From an uncultured Anaerobiospirillum sp. (GTDB taxonomy: Bacteria; Pseudomonadota; Gammaproteobacteria; Enterobacterales; Succinivibrionaceae), in contig CALXOW010000004.1 in the NCBI GenBank assembly GCA_944390115.1, positions 46,036-110,035 on the forward strand: 64,000 nucleotides of DNA, written 5' to 3'. Positions 43,850 through 53,641 of this stretch are shown here, in pieces. Within the stretch, counting starts at the first letter, position 1. Each line of letters begins with the position of its first letter. The notes under the pieces were generated by a model that saw only the letters and a list, made by a program, of their open reading frames with translations, did no database searches and had not been told where the DNA came from. Both the position numbers and the translations under genes were made by a program.

Positions 43850-44815
43850 GTGGAAACTAATGAGCAAGTAGTTGATCCGATCACTACCACCCCAGAATCT
43901 GGGGCTGCGGCTCCTACGGAAACGGCTGCTCCGGCGGCTGCACCTGCGGCTGAGGCTAAGGCTGAAAGCGAAACCGGCACCCACCAAGAGCATGTCAAGG
44001 AAGCGCTGGAGCTGTTATATCAGCACTTCCCTAAGGCCTTTATCAAGGAAGGTGACTGTAAGCCTTTGAAGGTTGGCATCTTAGAGGACTTAAAGCCTTT
44101 GATTGCCGACATCGAGGGTCTGTCGATCTCGAAGGTTCGTGCGGCAGTTCGTATCTACACGACCCGTCTGCGCTACTTCTACGCCGTGCGTGAAGGCGCT
44201 ATGCGTATCGACTTAAACGGCAACGAGATCGAGCCTGTTACCGCTGAGCACGCCGAGTACGCGCGCAGCCGCTTTAGCGAGATTAACGCTAAGCGTCGCC
44301 CACCTAAGCCAAAGAAGCAAAAGCCACAGCAGGGCCGCTCAAGCGCTAAGGGCCAAGGCGAGGCTAAGGGCAATGGTCGCCCAAGTCGTGGTCGTCCTGA
44401 GGCCGGGCGTGGTCGTCCGAACAATCGTCCACAGCGCCGCTATATCCCAGCCAAGGAGAGTGATATTCGCGTGGGTCGTCGCGTCTTTGTCTCCTCAAAC
44501 CGCAGCAACTATGTCCAGGCTACGGTTTCTGAGGCCGCACGCGGTGCTAACGTCAGCGTCACTATGGCCAATGGCCTGTCCTTTAGCATCCCATTAAATC
44601 AGGTCTTTTTGAGCGAGGGCGGTAACAGCCGTCCAGGTCAAGGCAAGCGCCCATTTAATGGCGGTCGCCCACAAGGCCAAAACCGTGGCCCACGCCGCGA
44701 TAATCGCGGTGGCGCCGAAGGGCGCGGGGGCTCGGACAATCGCGGGGGCGCGAACCAGCGTAACCGTGGCCCACGTAACCACGGTCCAGCTGCTCCAGCA
44801 GCACCTCAAGCTTAG
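43850..44815 (+). CDS. proQ: RNA chaperone ProQ with long RGG-like tail
   Basis: ProQ is a global RNA-binding protein that stabilises small RNAs and mRNA 3' ends. The start is taken as GTG 43850, because TTGGAG nine bases upstream is the ribosome site; a TTG at 43835 would overlap it. Residues about 1-45 are Ala/Pro/Glu-rich. The FinO/ProQ domain spans about 48-150, with VKEALELLYQHFPKAF, LKVGILEDL, SKVRAAVRIYTTRLRYF and the basic linker KRRPPKPKKQKP. A Tudor-like C-terminal domain follows (DIRVGRRVFVSS...ATVSEAARGANVSVTMANG). An Arg/Gly/Asn-rich tail of about 60 residues (RRDNRGGAEGRGG) is absent from E. coli ProQ. The gene is followed by prc, as in E. coli. Confidence 0.92.
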   Translation: METNEQVVDPITTTPESGAAAPTETAAPAAAPAAEAKAESETGTHQEHVKEALELLYQHFPKAFIKEGDCKPLKVGILEDLKPLIADIEGLSISKVRAAVRIYTTRLRYFYAVREGAMRIDLNGNEIEPVTAEHAEYARSRFSEINAKRRPPKPKKQKPQQGRSSAKGQGEAKGNGRPSRGRPEAGRGRPNNRPQRRYIPAKESDIRVGRRVFVSSNRSNYVQATVSEAARGANVSVTMANGLSFSIPLNQVFLSEGGNSRPGQGKRPFNGGRPQGQNRGPRRDNRGGAEGRGGSDNRGGANQRNRGPRNHGPAAPAAPQA

Positions 44816-44967
44816 TTAGCTAGCGCTGCTGTTTTTTCTTGCGTGCAAGGCGTTGTTTTTTAAGGCCCTCCTGAGTGCTTGAGGAGGGTCTGCGGGAATA
44901 ACGCCTTAGGCGTGTCTAGAGCGCGAGAAAAAACAGGCAGGGCCACGGAAAAAAAAAGAGCCGCACG

Positions 44968-45076
44968 GGGCCAGCAGGGGCCCAGGACCTAGGCCAGCGG
45001 GGCTCAGTAGGGGCCCAAGGCTCAGCAGGGGCCAAGCTGGGGCTAAAAGGGGCAATGTCTGGGCTAAACTGGGGCG
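44968..45076 (+). repeat. Degenerate GGCYCAGCAGGGGCC repeat array
   Basis: Six to seven loose units around CAGCAGGGGCC / CAGTAGGGGCCC / AAGCTGGGGCT fill the proQ-prc gap after the proQ gene. The remaining gap has a TATAAT at 45137-45142, possibly for prc, and three CGCTAAG copies just before it. Confidence 0.55.
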
Positions 45077-45250
45077 TTGCTTGAGGCTTTTTTGCACTTT
45101 GCGGCTAAGCGTGCGCTAAGATGCCTACGCTAAGCTTATAATGATAAATTTGGTGCATAGGCCTAGGCTTAGGGCTGTGGTTTGGTGCACTGGGATTTCA
45201 TTTTTAGTTTCTGATTGCTGTGTGGAATCAGAACCGGGGAAGCGTTAGCT

Positions 45251-48151
45251 GTGCTTAAATTTTCTCACCTTGCGCTGGGGCTGAGCGCGGTACTGTTCGC
45301 AGTCACCGCTCAAGCCAAATTATCGATTCCGACCTACGAAGAGCTCCCTGAGCTCGAGCCGGAAGGAATCCACCAGACGTCTTGTACTCGTACGGCTAAT
45401 AGCTTTTTCCGCGCGCACTATAAGGCTATCGACGTCAATGATGCCTTTGCTGATAAGGTTATCAAGCAACTGCTTTACCTCATTGACTACAACAAGAGCC
45501 TCTTTACTCAGGGCGAAGTCGACGCGATTTACCAAAATCGTGAGCGTATTATCCGCGCCTTGGTGCTGTGCGACTTAAGCTATCCTTACGAGATTTTCAA
45601 TAACTCGATTAAGAAGCGCTTTAAGAAGTACTCCTTCTTTGTCGACCAGATCACCAATGATGCCTTAGATCTCAGTGCGCCTGATGTCGTGGAGTTCGAC
45701 CGTAAAGATGCTGAGTTCTTGCCCGATGAGGCGGCCTTACAGCATCAATGGTTAGTCGAGCTCAAGAATGACTATATCTTGCAGCTGCTCTCCGATAAGA
45801 CGCCAGAAGAGGCTAAGTCCCGTTTGCTGCGCCGCTACAATGCGGCCTTAGGTCGTTTGGCGCAAACCACCTCCGAGGACGTGTTCTCGATCTTTGAGAA
45901 CAGCTTTGCCACCGCGATCGATCCCCACACTTCGTACTTGAGCCCTGATGACTCGGAGAATTTCAACGATAACCTCAATCTGTCCTTAGAGGGTATCGGT
46001 GCGGTTTTAACCACCGAAGATGAGTACACCGTCATTAACTCGATTCTGCCGGGTTCGCCGGCCGAGCGCAGCAAGAAGCTCAAGGCCAAGGACAAGATCG
46101 TAGGTGTGCGTCAGGCTGATGGCACTTACGAGGACATCATTGGCTGGCGCTTAAATGACGTGGTCAAGAAGATCAAGGGTCCAAAGGGCACCAAGGTCAC
46201 CTTAGATATCGAGCGTGGTGAAGGCTCGCAGATGACCACCTTTAGCGTGGACATTATCCGCGATAAGGTACGCCTGCAAGACTCTGAGGCCAAGATCGAG
46301 CTTAAGTTCTTAGGAGCCGATGGCACGATCATCACCATTGGTGAGCCCAAGAAGGAAGAGTCTGACAGCCAAGAAGAGCGCGCTTTAACCGCTGCCGAGC
46401 AAAAGCAAGCCGATGCGGCGGCCGAGCAAGCTCGGGCCGAGTATGAGGCCAAGGCTAAGGCGGATGCGATTGCCAAGCTTGGTCCTGACTGCAAAAAGAT
46501 CGGCGTACTGCGTATCAAATCCTTCTACACCAACTTGCACCAAGACATTAAGCGTGAGCTGGAGCGCGTCCAGCAAGACGGCACCAAGCTTGACGCTCTG
46601 ATTGTCGATCTGCGCAACAATGGTGGTGGCTTGCTCCCTGAGGCGACCTTGTCCTCAGGCCTCTTTATCAAGCAAGGCCCAATCGTGCTGGTGCGCGATG
46701 CGCGCGGCAACGTGATTCCGCAATTTGATACCGATCCATCGGTCTCCTATGAGGGCCCGCTGGTGGTGCTGATTAACCGCTTGTCAGCCTCGAGCTCGGA
46801 GATTATGGCGGCGGCCTTACGCGACTATGGTCGTGCCTTGGTGGTCGGTGATACCTCCTTTGGTAAGGGCACGGTGCAGCAGTCCAAGCCGCTGGCGCGC
46901 GTCTACGACTTCAATGACTCGGACTTTGGTTCGATTCACTACACCATTGCTAAGTTCTATCGCATCAATGGCGGCTCCACTCAGTTAAAGGGCGTGTCCC
47001 CAGACATCTACCTGCCGACTACAGTCGACAATACCGAGTTTGGTGAGTCGAGCGAGCCTAATGCGCTACCATGGGACAAGATCAGCGCGGTACCATATGA
47101 GGGCTATCTCAATATCGCCGCCTATGTGCCGGAGTTGACCCGCCTGTCGCAAGTGCGCAGTGCCGATAATGTCTTCTTTGAGGTCATGAAGTCTGACCTC
47201 GAGCGCTACTACGAGCTCAAGGATAAGAAAGTCTTATCGGTCAACTTAGAAGAGCGCAAAGCGCTCAAGGAAGAAGATGACGCCTACCGCTTAAAGACGG
47301 TTAACGCCCGCCTTGAGGCGATGGGCGAGCCGACGATCACAGATCTCGATGACTTAGACGAGGACTTTGAGTTCGACGACGCGATCTTAGATGAGACCGT
47401 GGCGATCGCAAGCGACTTTGCCGCTGCGCAAAAGAAGAAGCTCTACGAAGACAAGAATATGCCGGTGCTGACCCGCTATCAGATCCAGCAAGACGAGATC
47501 TCCAAGGGCTCGGGCTTAAGTTCGCCTCCAGGTGCGGCCGCGATGCCGGCCCGCCCGATGGTCAAGCGCGCCGCTGAAAGCGTGCAGGTTACCAAGGGTG
47601 CGACCATTAACTCCGCTCCAGCGCCAGAGCCGGTAGCCCATGACGCAGCGGCGGTAACGGCCGCTGAGGCGGTGGCCGATAAGGTCGAGCCGGGCGTCAC
47701 GGTGGTTGAGCCGAGTGAGCCGGGCTTAGGGGCAGCAGCAACTCAAAACGGCGCAAGTGATAAAGAGGCAGCCGCTGAAGAGGCAGCCGACGTTGTGGCG
47801 CAATTAGCCCAAGGAAGCACTTCATCACCAGCTGCTGCGGCCATTGAGTCGGGGGTAGAGCCAACAGAAGATGCCGTGGCCTCAGCCTTAAGCCAAGATG
47901 AGGTCCCGCTGTACCAAGAAATGGATAATATGGCCGAAGACGGCTCGCTCTTGGGCCCATGGCGCACGGTCAACGAAGACGACACCTTCTTGCGCTTAAG
48001 CGACCAAGATTTTCGTCAGCTGGTGCGCGATAGCACCGAAAGCTCGATGAGTAAGCACTTGGAGGATAGCCGCTATCCTTCGATCATGCGTCCGCATCAG
48101 GATGCGGTGGCCAATGACTCTCATGGCACCATCGTGCTGCAAGCTGATTAA
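45251..48151 (+). CDS. prc: Carboxy-terminal (tail-specific) protease Prc/Tsp, extended
   Basis: Prc is a periplasmic S41 protease that degrades ssrA-tagged and misfolded proteins and trims lipoproteins and murein hydrolases. GTG 45251 has GGGGAAG eight bases upstream and gives a signal peptide (LKFSHLALGLSAVLFAVTAQA). Features are the N-terminal helical domain, the PDZ domain with SLEGIGAVLTTEDEYTVIN and IKGPKGTKVTL, and the protease core with IVDLRNNGGG, the catalytic Ser in NRLSASSSEIMAAAL and the catalytic Lys in SFGKGTVQQ. An extra Ala/Glu/Lys-rich coil (about 375-415) and a 230-residue Ala/Glu-rich tail bring it to 966 residues, against 682 in E. coli. proQ-prc order is conserved. Confidence 0.95.
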   Translation: MLKFSHLALGLSAVLFAVTAQAKLSIPTYEELPELEPEGIHQTSCTRTANSFFRAHYKAIDVNDAFADKVIKQLLYLIDYNKSLFTQGEVDAIYQNRERIIRALVLCDLSYPYEIFNNSIKKRFKKYSFFVDQITNDALDLSAPDVVEFDRKDAEFLPDEAALQHQWLVELKNDYILQLLSDKTPEEAKSRLLRRYNAALGRLAQTTSEDVFSIFENSFATAIDPHTSYLSPDDSENFNDNLNLSLEGIGAVLTTEDEYTVINSILPGSPAERSKKLKAKDKIVGVRQADGTYEDIIGWRLNDVVKKIKGPKGTKVTLDIERGEGSQMTTFSVDIIRDKVRLQDSEAKIELKFLGADGTIITIGEPKKEESDSQEERALTAAEQKQADAAAEQARAEYEAKAKADAIAKLGPDCKKIGVLRIKSFYTNLHQDIKRELERVQQDGTKLDALIVDLRNNGGGLLPEATLSSGLFIKQGPIVLVRDARGNVIPQFDTDPSVSYEGPLVVLINRLSASSSEIMAAALRDYGRALVVGDTSFGKGTVQQSKPLARVYDFNDSDFGSIHYTIAKFYRINGGSTQLKGVSPDIYLPTTVDNTEFGESSEPNALPWDKISAVPYEGYLNIAAYVPELTRLSQVRSADNVFFEVMKSDLERYYELKDKKVLSVNLEERKALKEEDDAYRLKTVNARLEAMGEPTITDLDDLDEDFEFDDAILDETVAIASDFAAAQKKKLYEDKNMPVLTRYQIQQDEISKGSGLSSPPGAAAMPARPMVKRAAESVQVTKGATINSAPAPEPVAHDAAAVTAAEAVADKVEPGVTVVEPSEPGLGAAATQNGASDKEAAAEEAADVVAQLAQGSTSSPAAAAIESGVEPTEDAVASALSQDEVPLYQEMDNMAEDGSLLGPWRTVNEDDTFLRLSDQDFRQLVRDSTESSMSKHLEDSRYPSIMRPHQDAVANDSHGTIVLQAD

Positions 48152-48182
48152 CACGGGTCACTGACCCAGCTAGATTTTTGGT

Positions 48183-48208
48183 AAAAGGCAGGTCGTTCCT
48201 GCCTTTTT
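48183..48208 (+). terminator. Terminator of prc
   Basis: AAAAGGCAGG-TCGTT-CCTGCCTTTT is a perfect 10-bp stem with a T tail, 31 bases after the prc stop. Confidence 0.85.
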
Positions 48209-48212
48209 GGCA

Positions 48213-48361
48213 TCCGACCTTAGGTCGTACCGGCCTTATGGGGCCAGGTCCTAGGCCGACAGGTTTCGGTTTCCGGCCTTAAGGCTGGACATGTTTCGGT
48301 TTCCGGCTTTTGGGGGCAGCGGTCCTAAAGTCGGTAGGTTTTGGGATCCGGCCACTGGTCG
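48213..48361 (+). repeat. Degenerate CCGGCCTT...GGTTTCGGTTT repeats upstream of pepN
   Basis: Three to four units of about 30-45 bp carry CCGGCCTTA, GGTCCTAGGCCGAC/GGTCCTAAAGTCGG and GGTTTCGGTTT elements, filling the gap from the prc terminator to the pepN ribosome site. Confidence 0.6.
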
Positions 48362-48390
48362 GGCTAGTTCTTTTTGGTTGAGGGGACGAA

Positions 48391-51081
48391 ATGACAGCAA
48401 ACTCGTTTCAGGTCAAACGGCGTTTAGATTACAAGAAGCCCGACTTTACGGCAGTTGATATCGATCTGACCTTCACTTTGTCCGATGAGGCCACGGTAGT
48501 ACGCTCGAGCGCCCACTATGAGCGTTTGTCCTCCGATAGTCGCGTGCCACTGCGTCTTGATGGCGAGGATTTGACCTTAAATGAGGTGCTGTTAAACGGC
48601 CAGCCGTGCAAGTACCAAGTGATTGACGGTACGCTCATCGTGCCTGATGTCCCTAATGAGTTTGAGCTCACCACTGAGGTCGTGATTAACCCAGTGGCCA
48701 ATACCTCGCTCATGGGCCTGTACAAGAGCTGCGGCTGCTTCTGCACCCAGTGTGAGCCGGAGGGCTTTCGCCGCATCACTTACTTCTTAGATCGCCCGGA
48801 TGTCTTAGCTAAGTACCGCGTCACCGTGATCGGCCCGGAGTACGGCTGCGGCGTATTGCTGTCCAATGGTAACCTGGTGGAGTCGGGCACCAAGAATGGC
48901 CGCAACTACACCGTATGGGAAGATCCGTTCCCGAAGCCATCGTACTTATTTGCGTTGGTCGCCGGCACCTTTGACATCATCGAGGACAAGTTTGTCACTA
49001 AGTCTGGCCGCGAGGTCGATCTGGCCTTGTACGTTGATCGCGGTGCTTATGAGCGTGGCCTCTTTGCCATGCAGTCGATCAAGGACGCCATGGCCTGGGA
49101 CGAACAGCGCTTTAACCTCGAGTACGACTTAGATAACTTCAAGGTGGTCGCCGTCGACTTCTTCAACTTCGGCGCGATGGAGAATAAGTCGCTCAATATC
49201 TTCAACTCGAGCTGCGTCTTAGTGGATGAAGAAACCGCGACCGACGCCAATTACTATCGCGTCCAAGGCGTGATCGGCCACGAGTACTTCCACAACTATA
49301 CCGGTGACCGCGTAACCTTACGCGATTGGTTCCAGCTGTCCTTAAAAGAGAGCTTGACGGTATTTCGCGACCAGGAGTTCTCATCTGACGTCAACAGCCG
49401 CGTGCTGACGCGTCTTGATGCCATCAACTTGATTCGCTCCAAGCAATTTGCTGAGGATGCAGGTCCAATGGCCCACCCAGTGCGCCCGGAGCAGGTGATG
49501 GAGATGAACAATTTCTACACCGTCACCATCTACGACAAGGGCGCCGAAGTGATCCGCATGATCCACACTATCTTGGGCGAGGAGAAGTTCCAAAAGGGTG
49601 TGGCCCAGTACTTAGAGCGCTTTGACGGCTCGGCCGCTACCATCGAAGACTTTATCTTAACCATGGAAAGTGCTTCGATGCAGGACTTAGCGCAATTCCG
49701 CCGCTGGTACTCGCAAGCGGGTACCCCAGAGGTTTACGCTAAGTGGCACTTTGATGCCGATACTGCTGAGTCGGCGGCGGGCACCTTGGGCAAGCTCACC
49801 TTGACCTTAACCCAAAACACCCCAGCCACCCCAGGCCAAAAGACCAAGGAACCATTCATGATTCCGGTGCGCACCTCCTTCTTGAGTGCCTCGGGTCTGA
49901 CCATCGTGCCGCCAGAGCTGCCGGAGTCGGGCGTGCTGCTCTTTACCGAGAAGGAGCAGTCCTTTGAGTTCACTCAGGTGCCACAAGGCACTATCCCGGT
50001 TGTGTTCCGTGATTTCTCGGCCCCGGTTAAGCTCGATTCGATTTACACCGAGCAAGATTACCTGAACTTATTGGAGCATTGCGACGATCCATTCATTCGC
50101 ATCGACGCGCAGCGCTCCTTGGTCATGGCTTATATCCACCAGAATATCGATAAGGTCGACTCGGGCGAATTACCTGAGCCAACTGCGATTATCAAGGCGC
50201 TGGGCTATGTCTTAAAGGATGAGTCGCTGGACTTACAGCTCAAGGCCCTGCTCATTGTGCTGCCAGAGCTGGAGGCGGTGATTGAGACCTTCAAGAAGGT
50301 CAACCTTGATCCATTAGCAGCGATTTACCGTAAGCTCAATCGCATGCTGGCTACCGCTTTACACAGCGAGTACGTTGCAGTGGAGCACGCTACGCGCTCT
50401 TCGGGTAAGTACCGCTATGATGCGGCCAGTGCCGCGCGCCGTGCTGTCCACAATGCCGCCCAGTACATGGTCGCTTTAGGCTATCTGGCCCAAGACGATC
50501 TCGATGCTTCAAGCGGGGGCTCGGGCGATGCTACTATCAAGGCCGACGATCTCATTTCGCGTGCTTACTACGATGCCAACAATATGACGGATCGTTATGC
50601 CGCGATCAGCACGGCGGTCAAGCTGGACCTGCCATGCAAGTCGGCCTTGCTCGAGCGCTTTGAGGATAGCTACGGCCACGATCCGCTCACCTTCGATAAG
50701 TTTTTTGCTATGCAGGCGGCAGTACCAAAGGAGGATACGGTCAAGACCGTGCGCAAGCTCTTGGAGCACCCACGCTTTGACCTCACCAATCCAAATCGCG
50801 TCCGCGCCTTGGTTGGCACCTTGGGCTACAACAACCCAGTGGCACTGCACCGCCGTGATGGTACCGGCTATCTCTTGATCTACGATGTAGTCAAGCAGCT
50901 CAACAGCATCAACCCATCGGTGGCTGCGCGCATCTTAGATGGCATGATGGGCTATCGTCGCTTTGACGCGGTGCGTCAAGCTAAGGCCGAGGAGTGCTTA
51001 AACAAGATCCGCAATATCGACGGCTTAAACCGTGCGGTCTTTGAAAAGGTCAACGCTGCTCTCACTCAAGAGCACAAGTAA
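48391..51081 (+). CDS. pepN: Aminopeptidase N (M1 family)
   Basis: A cytoplasmic zinc aminopeptidase that removes N-terminal residues from peptides. The 896 residues align in plan with E. coli PepN (870). The exopeptidase motif GAMEN is at about 261-265 and the zinc motif HEYFHNYTGD at about 296-300, with the third ligand Glu in LKESLTVFRDQEF. The N-terminal beta-sheet domain includes CGCFCTQCEPEGFRRITYFLDRPDV, typical of the PepN subfamily. GAGGGG precedes ATG. A DUF2835 gene follows after 53 bases. Confidence 0.98.
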   Translation: MTANSFQVKRRLDYKKPDFTAVDIDLTFTLSDEATVVRSSAHYERLSSDSRVPLRLDGEDLTLNEVLLNGQPCKYQVIDGTLIVPDVPNEFELTTEVVINPVANTSLMGLYKSCGCFCTQCEPEGFRRITYFLDRPDVLAKYRVTVIGPEYGCGVLLSNGNLVESGTKNGRNYTVWEDPFPKPSYLFALVAGTFDIIEDKFVTKSGREVDLALYVDRGAYERGLFAMQSIKDAMAWDEQRFNLEYDLDNFKVVAVDFFNFGAMENKSLNIFNSSCVLVDEETATDANYYRVQGVIGHEYFHNYTGDRVTLRDWFQLSLKESLTVFRDQEFSSDVNSRVLTRLDAINLIRSKQFAEDAGPMAHPVRPEQVMEMNNFYTVTIYDKGAEVIRMIHTILGEEKFQKGVAQYLERFDGSAATIEDFILTMESASMQDLAQFRRWYSQAGTPEVYAKWHFDADTAESAAGTLGKLTLTLTQNTPATPGQKTKEPFMIPVRTSFLSASGLTIVPPELPESGVLLFTEKEQSFEFTQVPQGTIPVVFRDFSAPVKLDSIYTEQDYLNLLEHCDDPFIRIDAQRSLVMAYIHQNIDKVDSGELPEPTAIIKALGYVLKDESLDLQLKALLIVLPELEAVIETFKKVNLDPLAAIYRKLNRMLATALHSEYVAVEHATRSSGKYRYDAASAARRAVHNAAQYMVALGYLAQDDLDASSGGSGDATIKADDLISRAYYDANNMTDRYAAISTAVKLDLPCKSALLERFEDSYGHDPLTFDKFFAMQAAVPKEDTVKTVRKLLEHPRFDLTNPNRVRALVGTLGYNNPVALHRRDGTGYLLIYDVVKQLNSINPSVAARILDGMMGYRRFDAVRQAKAEECLNKIRNIDGLNRAVFEKVNAALTQEHK

Positions 51082-51134
51082 GGGCAAAGAAAAAAAAGGC
51101 AAACATCACACAGCGACCTTCATGAGGAGGGCCT

Positions 51135-51362
51135 ATGGCCGGTGAGCGTTACTTTCATTTTCATTTGAATATCGACCCCGATGAGCTGATGCGTGTTTAT
51201 CGGGGCGCGGCGCACCGGCTGCGGGTCCGTTCACTAGAAGGTCCGGTGCTCGATCTCGATGCTAATCACTTGCGTGCTTACACCACGCGCTCGGGCATCC
51301 AAGGTGACTTTCGCCTGGTGATTAGCGCCCAAAACAAGTTTCTGCGTTTAGAGCGTATCTAA
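51135..51362 (+). CDS. DUF2835 family protein
   Basis: A 75-residue single-domain cytoplasmic protein. The features YFHFHLNIDPDELMRVYRGAAHRLRV, the LRAYTTRSGIQGDFRLVI segment and the ending NKFLRLERI match the DUF2835 pattern found next to pepN in other gammaproteobacteria. Its function is unknown in the family. GAGGAGG lies about six bases before ATG. It sits 53 bases after pepN and about 100 bases before pyrD, so it may be expressed with pepN. Confidence 0.85.
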   Translation: MAGERYFHFHLNIDPDELMRVYRGAAHRLRVRSLEGPVLDLDANHLRAYTTRSGIQGDFRLVISAQNKFLRLERI

Positions 51363-51465
51363 AGCGCCAAATATTAAAGTGTGCGCGCTGCTTCAGCGCT
51401 TGCCATAAAAGCGCCCAATGCCTGGTCTTTTTAAGGCCGGGGCTTGGGCCGTCAAGGTTTCTGTT

Positions 51466-52488
51466 ATGTCGTTATATGGTTTATATCCGAGCCTGGTGCG
51501 TCCGCTCATTTTCTGCTTAGACCCAGAAAATGCCCACAGCCTGACCATTAAGCTCGGCTCTATCTTAGGCAAAGAGCCTCTCATCAAGCTCTTTTCTCAG
51601 CAAGTAGCCGCCAAGCCGGTCGAGGTGATGGGCCTGAAGTTTAACAATCCTTTAGGTTTGGCCGCCGGTATGGATAAGAATGGCGATGCCATTGATTATC
51701 TGGGAGCGTTGGGATTTGGTCATCTGGAGTTAGGTACCGTCACCCCTAAGGCGCAGAAGGGTAATCCTCGGCCGCGCATGTTCCGCATTAAGTCCGCCTC
51801 GGGCATCATCAACCGCATGGGCTTTAACAATGCGGGTGTGGATTATCTGGTCAAGAACTTACAGCAGCGCCATTACCAGGGTATTGTCGGTGTCTCGATC
51901 GGTAAGAATGAGACCACGCCGCTTGATAACGCAGTGGATGACTACCTCATCTGCATGAACAAGGTCTATAACCACTGCGATTACATCGCGATCAACATCT
52001 CATGCCCGAACACCAAGGACTTAACCGCCTTGCAAGAGGCTGAGCCTCTGGTCAAGCTCATTTCGCGTTTGAAGGAAGAGCAGGGCAAGCTTGCTGCCGG
52101 GGGCCGTTATGTCCCGCTCGTGGTCAAGATTGCTCCCGATCTGACGACGACCCAGCTCGAGGCCATTTGCGATGCCTGCCTGCGCCTTAAGATCGATGGC
52201 ATCACCGCAACCAATACCACGACTTCGCGCGACGCGATTTACGGTTTACCGCACGCCAGCGAGTGGGGCGGCCTCTCAGGCGAGCCGCTGCGTGCGCGCG
52301 CTACCGAGGTCTTAGCTCAGGTCCATGCCCAAGTGGGGGATCGTATTCCGCTCATTGGTGTCGGTGGTGTCAACGGTATTATTGCCGCCCGCGAGAAAAT
52401 GGCCGCCGGTGCCAGCCTCTTGCAGTTGTACTCGGCCTTCGTCTATCAGGGACCTGCGGTTATTAAGGATATCGTGGACAATCTCTAG
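51466..52488 (+). CDS. pyrD: Dihydroorotate dehydrogenase (quinone), class 2
   Basis: This membrane-associated FMN enzyme oxidises dihydroorotate to orotate in pyrimidine synthesis, passing electrons to quinones. ATG 51466 (MSLYGLYPSLVRPLIF) is chosen by similarity to family starts, with AAGG nine bases upstream; a start at 51418 would add 16 residues. The amphipathic N-terminal helix typical of class 2 enzymes is present. Motifs are NPLGLAAGMDKNGD, GFGHLELGTVTPKAQKGNPRPRMFR, NRMGFNNAGVD, SIGKNETTP, the catalytic Ser region NISCPNTKDL and IGVGGVNGIIAAREKMAAGASLLQLYS. zapC follows, as in E. coli. Confidence 0.97.
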   Translation: MSLYGLYPSLVRPLIFCLDPENAHSLTIKLGSILGKEPLIKLFSQQVAAKPVEVMGLKFNNPLGLAAGMDKNGDAIDYLGALGFGHLELGTVTPKAQKGNPRPRMFRIKSASGIINRMGFNNAGVDYLVKNLQQRHYQGIVGVSIGKNETTPLDNAVDDYLICMNKVYNHCDYIAINISCPNTKDLTALQEAEPLVKLISRLKEEQGKLAAGGRYVPLVVKIAPDLTTTQLEAICDACLRLKIDGITATNTTTSRDAIYGLPHASEWGGLSGEPLRARATEVLAQVHAQVGDRIPLIGVGGVNGIIAAREKMAAGASLLQLYSAFVYQGPAVIKDIVDNL

Positions 52489-52861
52489 GCATGGGGCTTA
52501 GAACTTGCATTAACTTGTCATTGCGAGTCTGCGTTAATAACGCCGAGCTCAATCAGGCTTGGGTCTGAGTGCTGATAGCAGCTTGGACCGGGCCTAAGGG
52601 CAAGGTTAGTCCTAGATACCAAGAACAGGGTGCCAACAGAAAATTGGCAGCGGTTACATTTTGGGTCTGGGGCGGCGCAAACTTTTCGTTTTTGTGTGGT
52701 AGCAGACTAAGCCCTGAGGCAGAAAGCTACTGAGTTGGGTGGCAAGCTCCTGAAAGGTTTCCTTTCTAAAGAGTTAGTCTCTTGGGGATGACCTTGGGTC
52801 AGGATGCTTGGTCTGATGGGGCCTTAACGGGCATGAGCTAATGCTCTAAGGTATGGTCATA
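52489..52861 (+). other. Noncoding gap between pyrD and zapC
   Basis: No gene was seen in 373 bp. It has only a small GAAAGG-TTT-CCTTTC hairpin near 52753. A promoter for zapC probably lies here but could not be placed. Confidence 0.35.
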
Positions 52862-53461
52862 ATGAGGATAACACCAGGCGAGTCTGGAACTTGGTCTTAT
52901 CAAAGTATCAACGGGCAAGATTATCTTGGCCTGCATCTGACGCTTGATAACGGGATGCGTTACTTTTTTAAGACCAACTTCAAGGTCGAGCACTTAGCGG
53001 TATTCCCCGAATACGGTACGCCTTTTAGCGTCCTCGATGGCCAGCTCTTGACTGACTTCATGAATGGTCTCACCGCTATTGGGGTGCGCGACAATGCCGA
53101 TGACAACAATATCTCGGTCAATGTCGAGCTCGCCTTAAACGCCGTCGCCTGCTATCGCTTTGTCCGCCCGCCTAAGTGTGCGATCGCCCATGCCTTCCTG
53201 CCGTTTCCAGGCCAGCCCTACATCATTAAGCGGGGCATGGTCGCATCACTGTATGCCCGTGACCATATGGTCAGTGATTACATCGTCTTAGATGACGAAA
53301 GCGAAGCGCAAGATGGCATCTTTCGCCTCATGTATATCAACCATAAGTACCGCATCGGTAACCGCGTGTTATCGGTGGGCGCGCTCATCAAGGTACCGCG
53401 TAATGTGATTTGCCCGTACCGCTATATGAGTCGCCACCAAGAATCAACTAATTACGCGTAG
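52862..53461 (+). CDS. zapC: Cell-division protein ZapC
   Basis: ZapC binds and bundles FtsZ at the division ring. The 199-residue product starts MRITPGESGTWSYQ, which parallels the E. coli start, so ATG 52862 is preferred over ATG 52853; AAGG lies ten bases upstream. Shared features are LTLDNGMRYFFKTNFKVE near the N-terminus, LALNAVACYRFVRPP in the middle and a C-terminal sheet with YIVLDDES...FRLMYINHKYRIGNRVLSVGALIKV. The overall sequence is divergent from E. coli ZapC, so the call rests partly on position directly after pyrD. Confidence 0.8.
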   Translation: MRITPGESGTWSYQSINGQDYLGLHLTLDNGMRYFFKTNFKVEHLAVFPEYGTPFSVLDGQLLTDFMNGLTAIGVRDNADDNNISVNVELALNAVACYRFVRPPKCAIAHAFLPFPGQPYIIKRGMVASLYARDHMVSDYIVLDDESEAQDGIFRLMYINHKYRIGNRVLSVGALIKVPRNVICPYRYMSRHQESTNYA

Positions 53462-53590
53462 CTTCTTTACGCTCAACCTTTTATCATTATCATCTTCTTG
53501 GGCTTATGCTCCTTAGGCCGCGCCTTTTTGTCTTTACGGCGGCATCAAATTCTCGCTTTTAGCTTTTGGGCCCAACTGGAAGATGAGGGT

Positions 53591-53615
53591 AAAAAGCCCG
53601 TAACTTAGGGCTTTT
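53591..53615 (+). terminator. Terminator after zapC
   Basis: AAAAGCCC-GTAACTTA-GGGCTTTT has T runs on both strands. Confidence 0.65.
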
Positions 53616-53641
53616 GGCCCCATTGTGCCTGACCTAGTGGC

